A DNA stretch of 64,000 nucleotides from assembly GCF_051401765.1 (NCBI RefSeq), contig NW_027480544.1, positions 310,001 through 374,000 of the forward strand, given 5' to 3'. Positions 50,466 to 62,003 of the stretch are shown here, one piece after another. The notes under the pieces are model-generated. The model saw only the letters and a list, made by a program, of their open reading frames with translations. It was not told where the DNA came from and did no database searches. Position numbers and translations under genes: made by a program. The DNA is from Calliopsis andreniformis. Taxonomy: Eukaryota > Arthropoda > Insecta > Hymenoptera > Andrenidae. Position 1 is the first letter of the stretch, and every line of letters starts with the position of its first letter.

Positions 50466-53328
50466 GACAATTTATTTATGAGGACTGTGGGCTGAAGATT
50501 GAGGATTCAGGATTGAGGATTAGGGATTGAGGTGTGAGGACTGAGGATTGAGGGTTGAGGATTCAGGATTGATGATTGACGCTTGACGATTGAGGATTGA
50601 AGATTGAGGATTGGGTATTGAGGATTGAACATTGAGGATTGAGGATTCCGAATTGAGGGTTGAGGATTGAAGATTGAGGATTGAGTATTGAGTACTGAGA
50701 ATTGAGGATTGAGGATTGAAGATTGAGTATTGAGGATTGAAGATTGAGGATTGAGGATTGAGGGTTGTGGATTGAGGACGGGGACTGAGGGTTGAATATA
50801 GATCTTTGAGGTCTGAGGATTGAGGATTGAGGATTGAGGATTGAAGATTGAGGATTGGGTATTGATGGTTGAAGAATGAGTATTGAGGATTGAGGATTGA
50901 GGATTGAGTATTGCAGATTGAATATTGAGGATTGAAGATTGAGGATTGAGGATTGAGGATTGAGGATTGAGGATTGGGTATTGAGGATTGAAGAATGAGA
51001 ATTGACGATTGAGGATTGAGGATTGAGGATTGAAGATTGAGGATTGAGGATTGAGGATTGAATATTGAGGATTGAGGGTTGAAAGTTGAATATTGATGAT
51101 TGAAGATTGAGGATTGAGGATTGAGGGTTGTGGATTGAGGACGGGGACTGACGGTTGAATATTGATGTTTGAGGTCTTAGGATTGAGGATTGAGGATTGA
51201 GGATTGAAGATTGAGGATTGGGTATTGAGGGTTGAAGAATGAGTATTGAGGATTGAGGATTGAGGATTGAGGATGGCAGATTGAATATTGATGATTGAAG
51301 ATTGAGGATTGAGGATTGAGTGTTGTGGATTGAGGACGGGGACTGTGGGTTGAATATAGATGTTTGAGCTCTGAGGATTGAGGATTGAGGATTGAGGATT
51401 GAAGATTGAGGATTGGGTATTGAGGGTTGAAGAATGAGTATTGAGGATTGAGGATTGAGTATTGAGGATTGCAGATTGAGTATTGAGGATTGAAGATTGA
51501 GGATTGAGGATTGAGGATTGAGGATTGAGGATTGAGGATTGAGGATTGAAGATTGAGTATTGAGAATTGAAGATTGAAGATTGAGGATTGAGGATTGAGG
51601 ATTGAGTATTGAGGATTGACGCTTGAGGATTGAGGGTTGAGGGTGTAGGATTGAAGATAGAGGACTGAGTGTTCAGGACTGAGTGTTGAGAATTGATGCT
51701 TGAGGTTTGAGATTTGATTATTGAATATTCTGGATTGAGTATTGAACCATCAGAATTCAGGATGCTCTATTGAGTATTGAGAATTGAGGATTGATGGTTG
51801 TGTATTCAGGATTGATGGTTGAGTGTTGAGCGTAGAATATTGAGGATTGAAGATTGAGGATTGAGGATTGATGATTGAGGATTGAAGATTGATTTTTGAT
51901 GATTGAAGATTGAAGATTGAGGATTGAGGATTGAGGTTTGAGGACTGAGGACGAGGACTGACGGTTGAGGTTTGAGGTTTGGGGATTGAGAATTGAGGAT
52001 TGAGGACTGAGGCTTGAGGAATGAGGATTGAAGACTGAAGATTGAGGATTGATGATTGAGGATTGAGTATTGAGGATTGAGTGATGAGAATTCATGTTTG
52101 AGGATAGAGACTTGAAGATTGCAGATTGAGTATTGAGTATTGAAATCTGTGAATTGATGTAATTCTATTGAGGATTGAGGATCGAGGATTGAGGATTGGG
52201 TATTGCGGATTGAACATTGAGGATTGAGGATTGAGGATTGAGGATTGAGGATTGAGGACTGAAGATTGAATATTGATGATTGAAGATTGAGGATTGAGGA
52301 TTGAGGATTGAAGATTGAGGATTGGGTATTGAGGGTTGAAGAATGAGTATTGAGGATTGAGGATTGAGTATTGAGGATTGCAGATTGTGTATTGAGGATT
52401 GAAGATTGAGGATTGAGGATTGAGGATTGAGGATTGAGGATTGAGGATTGAGGGTGAGGATTGAAGATTGAGTATTGAGGATTGAAGATTGAGGATTGAG
52501 GATTGATGGTTGAGTATTGAGAATTGAGGTTTGAGGATTGAGGATTGAGTATTGAAGATTGAGGATTAATGATTGAGGATTCAGTATTGAGGATTGAGGA
52601 TTGAGTATTGAGGATTGAAGATTGAGTATTGATGATTGAAGATTGAAGATTGAGGATTGAGGGTTGAGGATTGAGGACGAGGACTGACGGTTGAGGACTG
52701 AGGTTTGAGGATCGAGGATTGAGGACTGAGGACTAGGGCTTGAGGATTGACGATTGAGCATAGAGGATTGAAGATTGAGGACTGGCGGTTGAGGATTGAA
52801 GATTGAGGATTAAGGACTGAGGATTGGGGATTGAGGATCTAGGATTGGAGATTGATTTTTGGGGATTGAAGATTGAGGAGTGAGGATTGAGAATGAGGGC
52901 TGAGGGTTGAGGATTGAGGTTTGAGTATAGAATCCTGAGAATTCAGGATATTCTATTGAGCATTGAGAATTAAGGATTGATGGTTGAGTATTGAGAATTG
53001 AGGTTTGAGAATTGAGGATTGAGTATTGAGGATTGAGGATTAATGGTTGAGGATTGAGGATTGAGGATTGAGGATTGAGGATTGAGGATTGAGGATTGAG
53101 GATTTAATATTAAGGATTGAGGATTGAGGATTGAGGATTGAGGATTGAAGATTCATTATTGAGGATTGAAGATTGAGGATTGAGGATTGAGGATTGAAGA
53201 TTGAGGTCTGAGTGTTGATGGTTGAGTGATGAGAACTGATATTTGTGGATTGAGATTTGAAGAGTGAAGAATGGGGATTGAGTATTGAAAACTGTGAATT
53301 GAGGATATTCTATTGAGGACTGAGGATT
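50466..53328 (+). repeat. Class I unit U11 (2,863 bp), rearranged after D
   Basis: A, G1' about 50762, G2 about 51123, G3 about 51319, C 51744 and D 52142. Near 52300 the sequence leaves the U10 pattern and resumes sequence normally following G3 (GATTGGGTATTGAGGG, then GAGGGTGAGG near 52450). Near 52610 it returns to the region downstream of G4, and ends with B 52930. G4 itself is missing. The two switches look like template jumps or unequal exchanges within the array. Confidence 0.82.
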
Positions 53329-54313
53329 GACAATTTATTTATGAGGACTGTGGGCTGAAGATTGAGGATTCAGGATTGAGGATTAGGGATTGAGGTTTGA
53401 GGACTGAGGATTGAGGGTTGAGGATTCAGGATTGATGATTGACGCTTGACGATTGAGGATTGAAGATTGAGGATTGGGTATTGAGGATTGAACATTGAGG
53501 ATTGAGGATTCCGAATTGAGGATTGAGGATTGAAGATTGAGGATTGAGTATTGAGTACTGAGAATTGAGGATTGAGGATTGAAGATTGAGTATTGAGGAT
53601 TGAAGATTGAGGATTGAGGATTGAGGATTGAAGATTGAGAATGAGGGCTGAGGGTTGAGAATTGATGTTTGAGTATAGAATCCTGAGAATACAGGATTTT
53701 CTATTGAGCACTGAGAATTGAGGATTGATGGTTGGGTATTGAGAATTGCGGATTGAGGATTGAGGATTGAGGATTGAAGATTGAGGATTGGGTATTGAGG
53801 ATTGAAGAGTGAGGATTGAGGATTGAGGATTGAGGATTGACGATTGAAGATTGAGTATTGAGGATTGAAGATGGAGGATGAGGGCTGAGGGTTGAGGTTT
53901 GAGGTTTGAGTATTGAATCCTGAGATTTCAGGATATTCTATTGAGTATTGAGAATTGAGGATTGATGGTTGAGTATTGAGCACTGGGTATTGAGGATTGA
54001 GTATTGAAGATTGAGGATTGATGATTGAGGATTGAGGATTGAGGATTGAGGATTGAGGATTCAGTATTGAGTATTAAAGATTGAGGATTGATGATACAGG
54101 GTTGAGGATTGAGCATTGAGGTTTGAGGACTGAGGAATGAGTATTGAGGATTGAGGATTGAGGATTGAGGATTGAGGATTGAAGATTGAGGACTGAGTGT
54201 TGATGGTTGAGTGATGAGAACTGATATTTGTGGATTGAGATTTGAAGAGTGAAGAATGGGGATTGAGTATCGAAAACTGTGAATTGAGGATATTCTATTG
54301 AGGATTGAGGATT
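53329..54313 (+). repeat. Short B-rich unit U11b (985 bp)
   Basis: A 53329, B 53678, B 53915, A 54314; steps 349, 237 and 399, identical to U3b at offset 31,742. The B before this unit (52930) lies 399 bp from A, against 385 in U3, U6 and U8, so two extra heptamers are present; they can be seen in the eight-unit pure run at 53047-53102. Confidence 0.87.
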
Positions 54314-57300
54314 GACAATTTATTTATGAGGACTGTGGGCTGAAGATTGAGGATTCAGGATTGAGGATTAGGGATTGAGGTTTGAGGACTGAGGATTGAG
54401 GGTTGAGGATTCAGGATTGATGACTGACGCTTGACGATTGAGGATTGAAGATTGAGGATTGGGTATTGAGGATTGAACATTGAGGATTGAGGATTCCGAA
54501 TTGAGGGTTGAGGATTGAAGATTGAGGATTGAGTATTGAGTACTGAGAATTGAGGATTGAGGATTGAAGATTGAGTATTGAGGATTGAAGATTGAGGATT
54601 GAGGATTGAGGGTTGTGGATTGAGGACGGGGACTGAGGGTTGAATATAGATGTTTGAGGCCTGAGGATTGAGGATTGAGGATTGAGGATTGAAGATTGAG
54701 GATTGGGTATTGATGGTTGAAGAATGAGTATTGAGGATTGAGGATTGAGGATTGAGGATTGCAGATTGAGTATTGAGGATTGAAGATTGAGGATTGAAGA
54801 TTGAGGATTGAGTATTGAGGATTGAGGATTGAGAATTGAGAATTGAGGATGAGGACTGACGGCTGAGGTTTGAGGTTTGAGGAATGAGGATTGAGGATTG
54901 ATGACTGAGGATTGAGGATTGATGATTGAGGATTGAGGATTGAGGATTAAGGATTGAGGATTGATGATTGAGACCTGAGTAATGAGGTTTGAAGATTGAG
55001 GACTGAGGGTTCAGGATTGAGGATTGAGAATGAGGGCTGAGGGTTGAGGATTGAGGATTGGGTATTGAGGGTTGAAGAATGAGTATTGAGGATTGAGGAT
55101 TGAGGATTGAGGAGGGCAGATTGAATATTGATGATTGAAGATTGAGGATTGAGGATTGAGGGTTGTGGATTGAGGACGGGGACTGTGGGTTGAATATAGA
55201 TGTTTGAGCTCTGAGGATTGAGGATTGAGGATTGAGGATTGAAGATTGAGGATTGGGTATTGAGGGTTGAAGAATGAGTATTGAGGATTGAGGATTGAGT
55301 ATTGAGGATTGCAGATTGAGTATTGAGGATTGAAGATTGAGGATTGAGGATTGAGGATTGAGGATTGAGGATTGAGGATTGAGGGTGAGGATTGAAGATT
55401 GAGTATTGAGGATTGAAGATTGAGGATTGAGGATTGATGGTTGAGTATTGAGAATTGAGGTTTGAGGATTGAGGATTGAGCATTGAAGATTGAGGATTAA
55501 TGATTGAGGATTCAGTATTGAGGATTGAGGATTGAGGATTGAGGATTGAAGATTGAGTATTGAGAATTGAAGATTGAAGATTGAGGATTGAGGATTGAGG
55601 ATTGAGTATTGAGGATTGACGCTTGAGGATTGAGGGTTGAGGGTGTAGGATTGAAGATAGAGGACTGAGTGTTCAGGACTGAGTGTTGAGAATTGATGCT
55701 TGAGGTTTGAGATTTGATTATTGAATATTCTGGATTGAGTATTGAACCATCAGAATTCAGGATGCTTTAATGAGTATTGAGAATTGAGGATTGATGGTTG
55801 AGTATTCAGGATTGATAGTTGAGTGTTGAGTGTAGAATATTGAGGATTGAAGATTGAGGATTGAGGATTGATGATTGAGGATTGAAGATTGATTTTTGAT
55901 GATTGAAGATTGAGGATTGAGGATTGAGGTTTGAGGACTGAGGACGAGGACTGACGGTTGAGGATTGAGGTTTGGGGATTGAGAATTGAGGATTGAGGAC
56001 TGAGGCTTGAGGAATGAGGATTGAAGACTGAAGATTGAGGATTGAGGATTGAGGATTGAGTATTGAGGATTGAGTGATGAGAATTCATGTTTGAGGATAG
56101 AGACTTGAAGATTGCAGATTGAGTATTGAGTATTGAAATCTGTGAATTGATGTAATTCTATTGAGGATTGAGGATCGAGGATTGAGGATTGGGTATTGCG
56201 GATTGAACATTGAGGATTGAGGATTGAGGATTGAGGATTGAGGATTGAGGACTGAAGATTGAATATTGATGATTGAAGATTGAGGATTGAGGATTGAGGG
56301 TTGTGGATAGAGGACGAGGACTGAGGGTTGAGTATTGATGTTTGAGGTCTGAGGATTGGGGATTGAGGATTGAGAACTGAGGATTGAGGATTGAGGATTG
56401 AGAATTGATGATTGAGGGCTGAGGGCTGAAGATTGAGGATTGGGTATTGAGGATTGAAGAATGAGGATTGAGGATTGAGGACTGAGGATTGAGGATTGCA
56501 GATTGAGTATTGAGGGTTGAAGATTGAGGATTGAGGATTGAGGATTGAGGATTGAGGATTGAGGATTGAGGATTGAGGATTGAAGATTGAGTATCGGGGA
56601 TTGAAGATTGACGATTGAGGATTGAGTATTGAGGAATGAGGATTGAGCATTGAAGTTTGAGGATTGGGGATTGAGGATTGACGATTGAGGATTGAGTATT
56701 GAGGATTGAGGATTGAGGATTGAGGATTGCAGATTGAGTATTGAGGATTGAAGATTGAGGATTGAGGATTGAGGATTGAGGATTGAGGATTGGGTATTGA
56801 GGATTGAAGATTGAGGATTGAGGATTGAGGTTTGAGGATTGAGGATTGGGTATTGAGGATTGAAGAATGAGAATTGACGATTGAGGATTGAGTATTGAGG
56901 ATTGAAGATTGAGTATTGACAATTGAAGGTTGATGATTGAGGATTGAGGACTGGGGATTGAGGATTGAGTATTGAGGATTGAGCATTGAGGATTGAAGAT
57001 TGAGTACTGGGGATTGTGGATTGAAGATTGAGGATTAAAGATTGAGGATTGGAGATTGAGGATCTAGGATTGGAGATTGATTATTCAGGATTGAAGATTG
57101 AGGATTGAGTATTGAGGATTGAGGATTGAGAATTGAGAATTGAGGATGAGGACTGACGGCTGAGGTTTGAGGTTTGAGGAATGAGGATTGAGGATTGATG
57201 ACTGCGGATTGAGGATTGATGATTGAGGATTGAGGATTGAGGATTAAGGATTGAGGATTGATGATTGAGACCTGAGTAATGAGGTTTGAAGATTGAGGAC

Positions 57301-59025
57301 TGAGGATTCAGGATTGAGGATTGAGAATGAGGGCTGAGGGTTGAGGATTGAGGTTTGACAACTGAGGACTGAGGATTGAGGATTGAGGATTGAGGATTGA
57401 GGATTGAAGATTGTGTATTGAGGATTGAACATTGAGCATTGAGGATTGAGTATTGAGGATTGGGGATTGAAGATTGAGTATTGAGGATTGGAGATTGAGG
57501 ATTGAGGATTGAGGATTGAGGATTGAGGATTGAAGATTGAGGATTGAGGATTGAGGATTGAATATTGAGGATTGAGGGTTGAAGGTTGAATATTGATGAT
57601 TGAAGATTGAGGTTTGAGGATTGAGGGTTGTGGATTGAGGACGGGGACTGACGGTTGAATATTGATGTTTGAGGTCTTAGGATTGAGGATTGAGGATTGA
57701 GGATTGAAGATTGAGGATTGGGTATTGAGGGTTGAAGAATGAGTATTGAGGATTGAGGATTGAGGATTGAGGATGTCAGATTGAATATTGATGATTGAAG
57801 ATTGAGGATTGAGGATTGAGGGTTGTGGATTGAGGACGGAGACTGTGGGTTGAATATAGATGTTTGAGCTCTGAGGATTGAGGATTGAGGATTGAGGATT
57901 GAAGATTGAGGATTGGGTATTGAGGGTTGAAGAATGAGTATTGAGGATTGAGGATTGAGTATTGAGGATTGCAGGTTGAGTATTGAGGATTGAAGATTGA
58001 GGATTGAGGATTGAGGATTGAGGATTGAGGATTGAGGATTGAGGGTGAGGATTGAAGATTGAGTATTGAGGATTGAAGATTGAGGATTGAGGATTGATGG
58101 TTGAGTATTGAGAATTGAGGTTTGAGGATTGAGGATTGAGTATTGAAGATTGAGGATTAATGATTGAGGATTCAGTATTGAGGATTGAGGATTGAGGATT
58201 GAGGATTGAAGATTGGGTATTGAGAATTGAAGATTGAAGATTGAGGATTGAGGATTGAGTATTGAGTATTGAGGATTGACGCTTGAGGATTGAGGGTTGA
58301 GGGTGTAGGATTGAAGATAGAGGACTGAGTGTTCAGGACTGAGTGTTGAGAATTGATGCTTGAGGTTTGAGATTTGATTATTGAATATTCTGGATTGAGT
58401 ATTGAACCATCAGAATTCAGGGTGCTCTATTGAGTATTGAGAATTGAGGATTGAAGGTTGAGTATTCAGGATTGATGGTTGAGTGTTGAGTGTAGAATAT
58501 TGAGGATTGAAGATTGAGGATTAAGGACTGAGGATTGGGGATTGAGGATCTAGGATTGGAGATTGATTTTTGGGGATTGAAGATTGAGGAGTGAGGATTG
58601 AGAATGAGGGCTGAGGGTTGAGGATTGAGGTTTGAGTATAGAAACCTGAGAATTCAGGATATTCTATTGAGCATTGAGAATTAAGGATTGATGGTTGAGT
58701 ATTGAGAATTGAGGTTTGAGAATTGAGGATTGAGTATTGAAGATTGAGGATTAATGATTGAGGATTGAGGATTGAGGATTGAGGATTGAGGATTGAGGAT
58801 TTAATATTAAGGATTGAGGATTGAGGATTGAGGATTGAGGATTGAAGATTCATTATTGAGGATTGAAGATTGAGGATTGAGGATTGAGGATTGAAGATTG
58901 AGGACTGAGTGTTGATGATTGAGTGATGAGAACTGATATTTGTGGATTGAGATTTGAAGAGTGAAGAATGGGGATTGAGTATTGAAAACTGTGAATTGAG
59001 GATATTCTATTGAGGACTGAGGATT
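54314..59025 (+). repeat. Composite class I unit U12 (4,712 bp)
   Basis: A, G1 about 54610, a shortened G3 about 55161 with no G2 before it, C 55744, D 56135, G4 about 56299, then a GACAATTGAAGGTTGATG piece near 56918, G2 about 57627, G3 about 57823, C 58404 and B 58641 (variant GAAACCTGAG). It thus holds two passages from G3 to C. A joint near 58510 leaves out D and G4 after the second C, going straight to GATTAAGGACTGAGG. Confidence 0.82.
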
Positions 59026-62003
59026 GACAATTTATTTATGAGGACTGTGGGCTGAAGATTGAGGATTCAGGATTGAGGATTAGGGATTGAGGTTTGAGGA
59101 CTGAGGATTGAGGGTTGAGGATTCAGGATTGAGGATTGACGCTTGAGGATTGAGGATTGAAGATTGAGGATTGGGTGTTGAGGATTGAACATTGAGGATT
59201 GAGGATTCCGAATTGAGGATTGAGGAATGAGGATTGAGTGTTGAAGGTTGAGGATTGAGGATTGAAGAATGAGGATTGAGGATTGAGGATTGAGGATTGA
59301 GGATTGAGGATTGCAGATTGAGTATTGAGGATTGAAGATTGAGGATTCAGGGTTGAGGATTGACGTTTGAGGAACGAGGATTGAGGATTGAGGATTGAGG
59401 ACTGAGGATTGACGACTGAGTATTGAAGATTGAGGATTTATGACTGAGGATTGAGGGTTGAGGATTGAGGACTGAGGATTGGGGATTGAGGATTAAGCAT
59501 TGAGGTTTGAGGACTGAGGCTTGAGGATTGAGGATTGAGCATAGAGGATTGAAGATTGAGGACTGGCGATTGAGGATTGAAGATTGAGGATTAAGGATTG
59601 AGGATTAAGGATTGAGGATTGGGGATTCAGGATGTAGTATTGGAGATTGATTATTGGGGATTGAAGATTGAGGGTTGAGGATTGAGAATTGAGGATTGAG
59701 GATGAGGACTGGGGGTTGAGGATTGAGGTTTGAGGAACGAGGTTTGAGGATTGAGGATTGAGGACTGGGGATTGACGATTGAGTATTGAAGATTGAGGAT
59801 TCATGACTGAGGATTGAGGATTGAGGATTGAGGATTGAGGATTGAGGATTGAAGATTGAGTATTGAGGATTGAAGATTGAGGATTGAGGATTGAGGATTG
59901 AAGATGGAGGACTGGGGATTGTGGATTGAAGATTGAGGATTAAAGATTGAGGATTGGGGATTGAGTATCTAGGATTGGAGATTGATTATTCAGGATTGAA
60001 GATTAAGGATTGAGGATTGAGGATTGAGGATTGAGAATTGAGAATTGAGGATGAGGACTGACGGCTGAGGTTTGAGGTTTGAGGAATGAGGATTGAGGAT
60101 TGATGACTGAGGATTGAGGATTGATGATTGAGGATTGAGGATTGAGGATTAAGGATTGAGGATTGATGATTGAGGCCTGAGTAATGAGGTTTGAAGATTG
60201 AGGACTGAGGATTCAGGATTGAGGATTGAGAATGAGGGCTGAGGGTTGAGGATTGAGGTTTGACGACTGAGGACTGAGGATTGAGGATTGAGGATTTAGG
60301 ATTGAGGATTGAAGATTGTGTATTGAGCATTTAACATTGAGCATTGAGGATTGAGTATTGAGGATTGGGGATTGAAGATTTCAGTGTTGAGGATTGGAGA
60401 TTGAGGATTGAGGATTGAGGACTGAGGAGTGAAGATTGAGGATTGAGGATAGAGGATTGAGGATTGAAGATTGAATAGTGAGGATTGAAGATTGAGGATT
60501 GAGTATGAGGACTGAGAGTTGAGGATTGAGGTTTGAGGAACGAGGATTGAGGATTGGAGATTGAGGATTGGGTATTGAGGATTGAACATTGAGGATTGAG
60601 GATTCCGAATTGAGGACTGAGGATTGAAGATTGTGGATTGAGTATTAAGTATTGAGAATTGAGGATTGAGGATTGAAGATTGAGTATTGAGTATTCAAGA
60701 TTGAGGATTGAGGATTGAGGAATGAGGATTGAGTGTTGAAGGTTGAGGATTGAGGATTGAAGAATGAGGATTGAGGATTGAGGATTGAGGATTGAGGATT
60801 GAGGATTGAAGATTGAGTATAGAGGATTGAATATTGAGGATTGAAGATTGAGTATTGAGGATTGAGAATGAGGGCTGAGGGTTGAGGATTGAGGTTTGAG
60901 TATAGAATCCTGAGAATTCAGGATATTCTATTGAGCATTGAGAATTGAGGATTGATGGTTGAGTATTGAGAATTGAGGTTTGAGGATTGAGGATTGAGTA
61001 TTGAAGATTGAGGATTAATGATTGAGGATTGAGTACTGAGGATTGAGGATTGAGGATTGAGGATTGAAGGTTGAGTATTGAGGATTGAAGATTGAAGATT
61101 GAGGATTGAGGATTGAGCATTGAGTATTGAGGATTGACGCTTGACGATTGAGGGTTGAGGGTGTAGGATTGAAGATAGAGGACTGAGTGTTCAGGACTGA
61201 GTGTTGAGAATTGATGATTGAGGTTTGAGATTTGATTATTGAATATTCTGGATTGAGTATTGAACCATCAGAATTCAGGATGATCTATTGAGTATTGAGA
61301 ATTGAGGAGTGATGGTTGAGTATTGAGGATTGATGGTTGAGTGTTGAGTGTAGAATATTGAGGATTGAAGGTTGAGGATTGAGGATTGATGATTGAGGAT
61401 TGAAGATTGATTATTGATGATTGAAGATTGAGGATTGAGGATTGAGGGTTGAGGATTGAGGACGAGGACTGACGGTTGAGGATTGAGGTTTGGGGATTGA
61501 GAATTGAGGATTAAGGACTGAGGCTTGAGGATTGAGGATTGAAGACTGAAGATTGAGGATTGAGGATTGAGGATTGAGTATTGAGGATTGAGTGATGAGA
61601 ATTCATGTTTGAGGATAGAGACTTGAAGGTTGCAGATTGAGTATTGAGTATTGAAATCTGTGAATTGATGTAATTCTATTGAGGATTGAGGATCGAGGAT
61701 TGAGGATTGGGTATTGCGGATTGAACATTGAGGATTGAGGATTGAGGATTGAGGATTGAGGATTGAGGACTGAAGATTGAATATTGATGATTGAAGATTG
61801 AGGATTGAGGATTGAGGGTTGTGGATTGAGGACGAGGATTCAGGGTTGAGTATTGATGTTTGAGGTCTGAGGATTGGGGATTGAGGATTGAGAACTGAGG
61901 ATTGAGGGTTGAGGATTGAGTATTGAAGATTGAGGATTGATGACTGAGGATTGAGGATTGAGGATTCAGGATTGAGGATTGAGGATAAGGGCTGAGGGTT
62001 GAG
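59026..62003 (+). repeat. Unit U13: class II piece inside class I markers
   Basis: After A (59026) the sequence turns within about 200 bp into class II (GAATGAGGATTGAGTGTTG near 59224, H at 59631), matching 25.99-27 kb at offset 33,252. Then follow B 60905, C 61262 (with GATGATCTATTG instead of GATGCTCTATTG), D 61653 and G4 about 61818. C to D is 391 bp, as in the centre. From about 61915 the match to class I units fades. Confidence 0.82.

Larger units (their letters stand above)
44748..52300 (+). repeat. Tandem segmental duplication, period 4,134 bp
   Basis: Markers at 44836, 45109, 45508, 45696, 45933, 46332, 47610 and 48008 all recur exactly 4,134 bp later, at 48970, 49243, 49642, 49830, 50067, 50466, 51744 and 52142. 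The junction is near 48881, where GAGGGTTGAGGATTGAG leads into CATTGAGGATTGAATATTG, which also opens the first copy at 44748. The second copy stops matching near 52300. I noticed only scattered substitutions between copies (for example GTATTGAATCC at 45692 against GTATAGAATCC, GATGGAGG against GATGCAGG, GAGGATGGATG against GAGGATTGATG), so the event looks recent. Confidence 0.9.
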
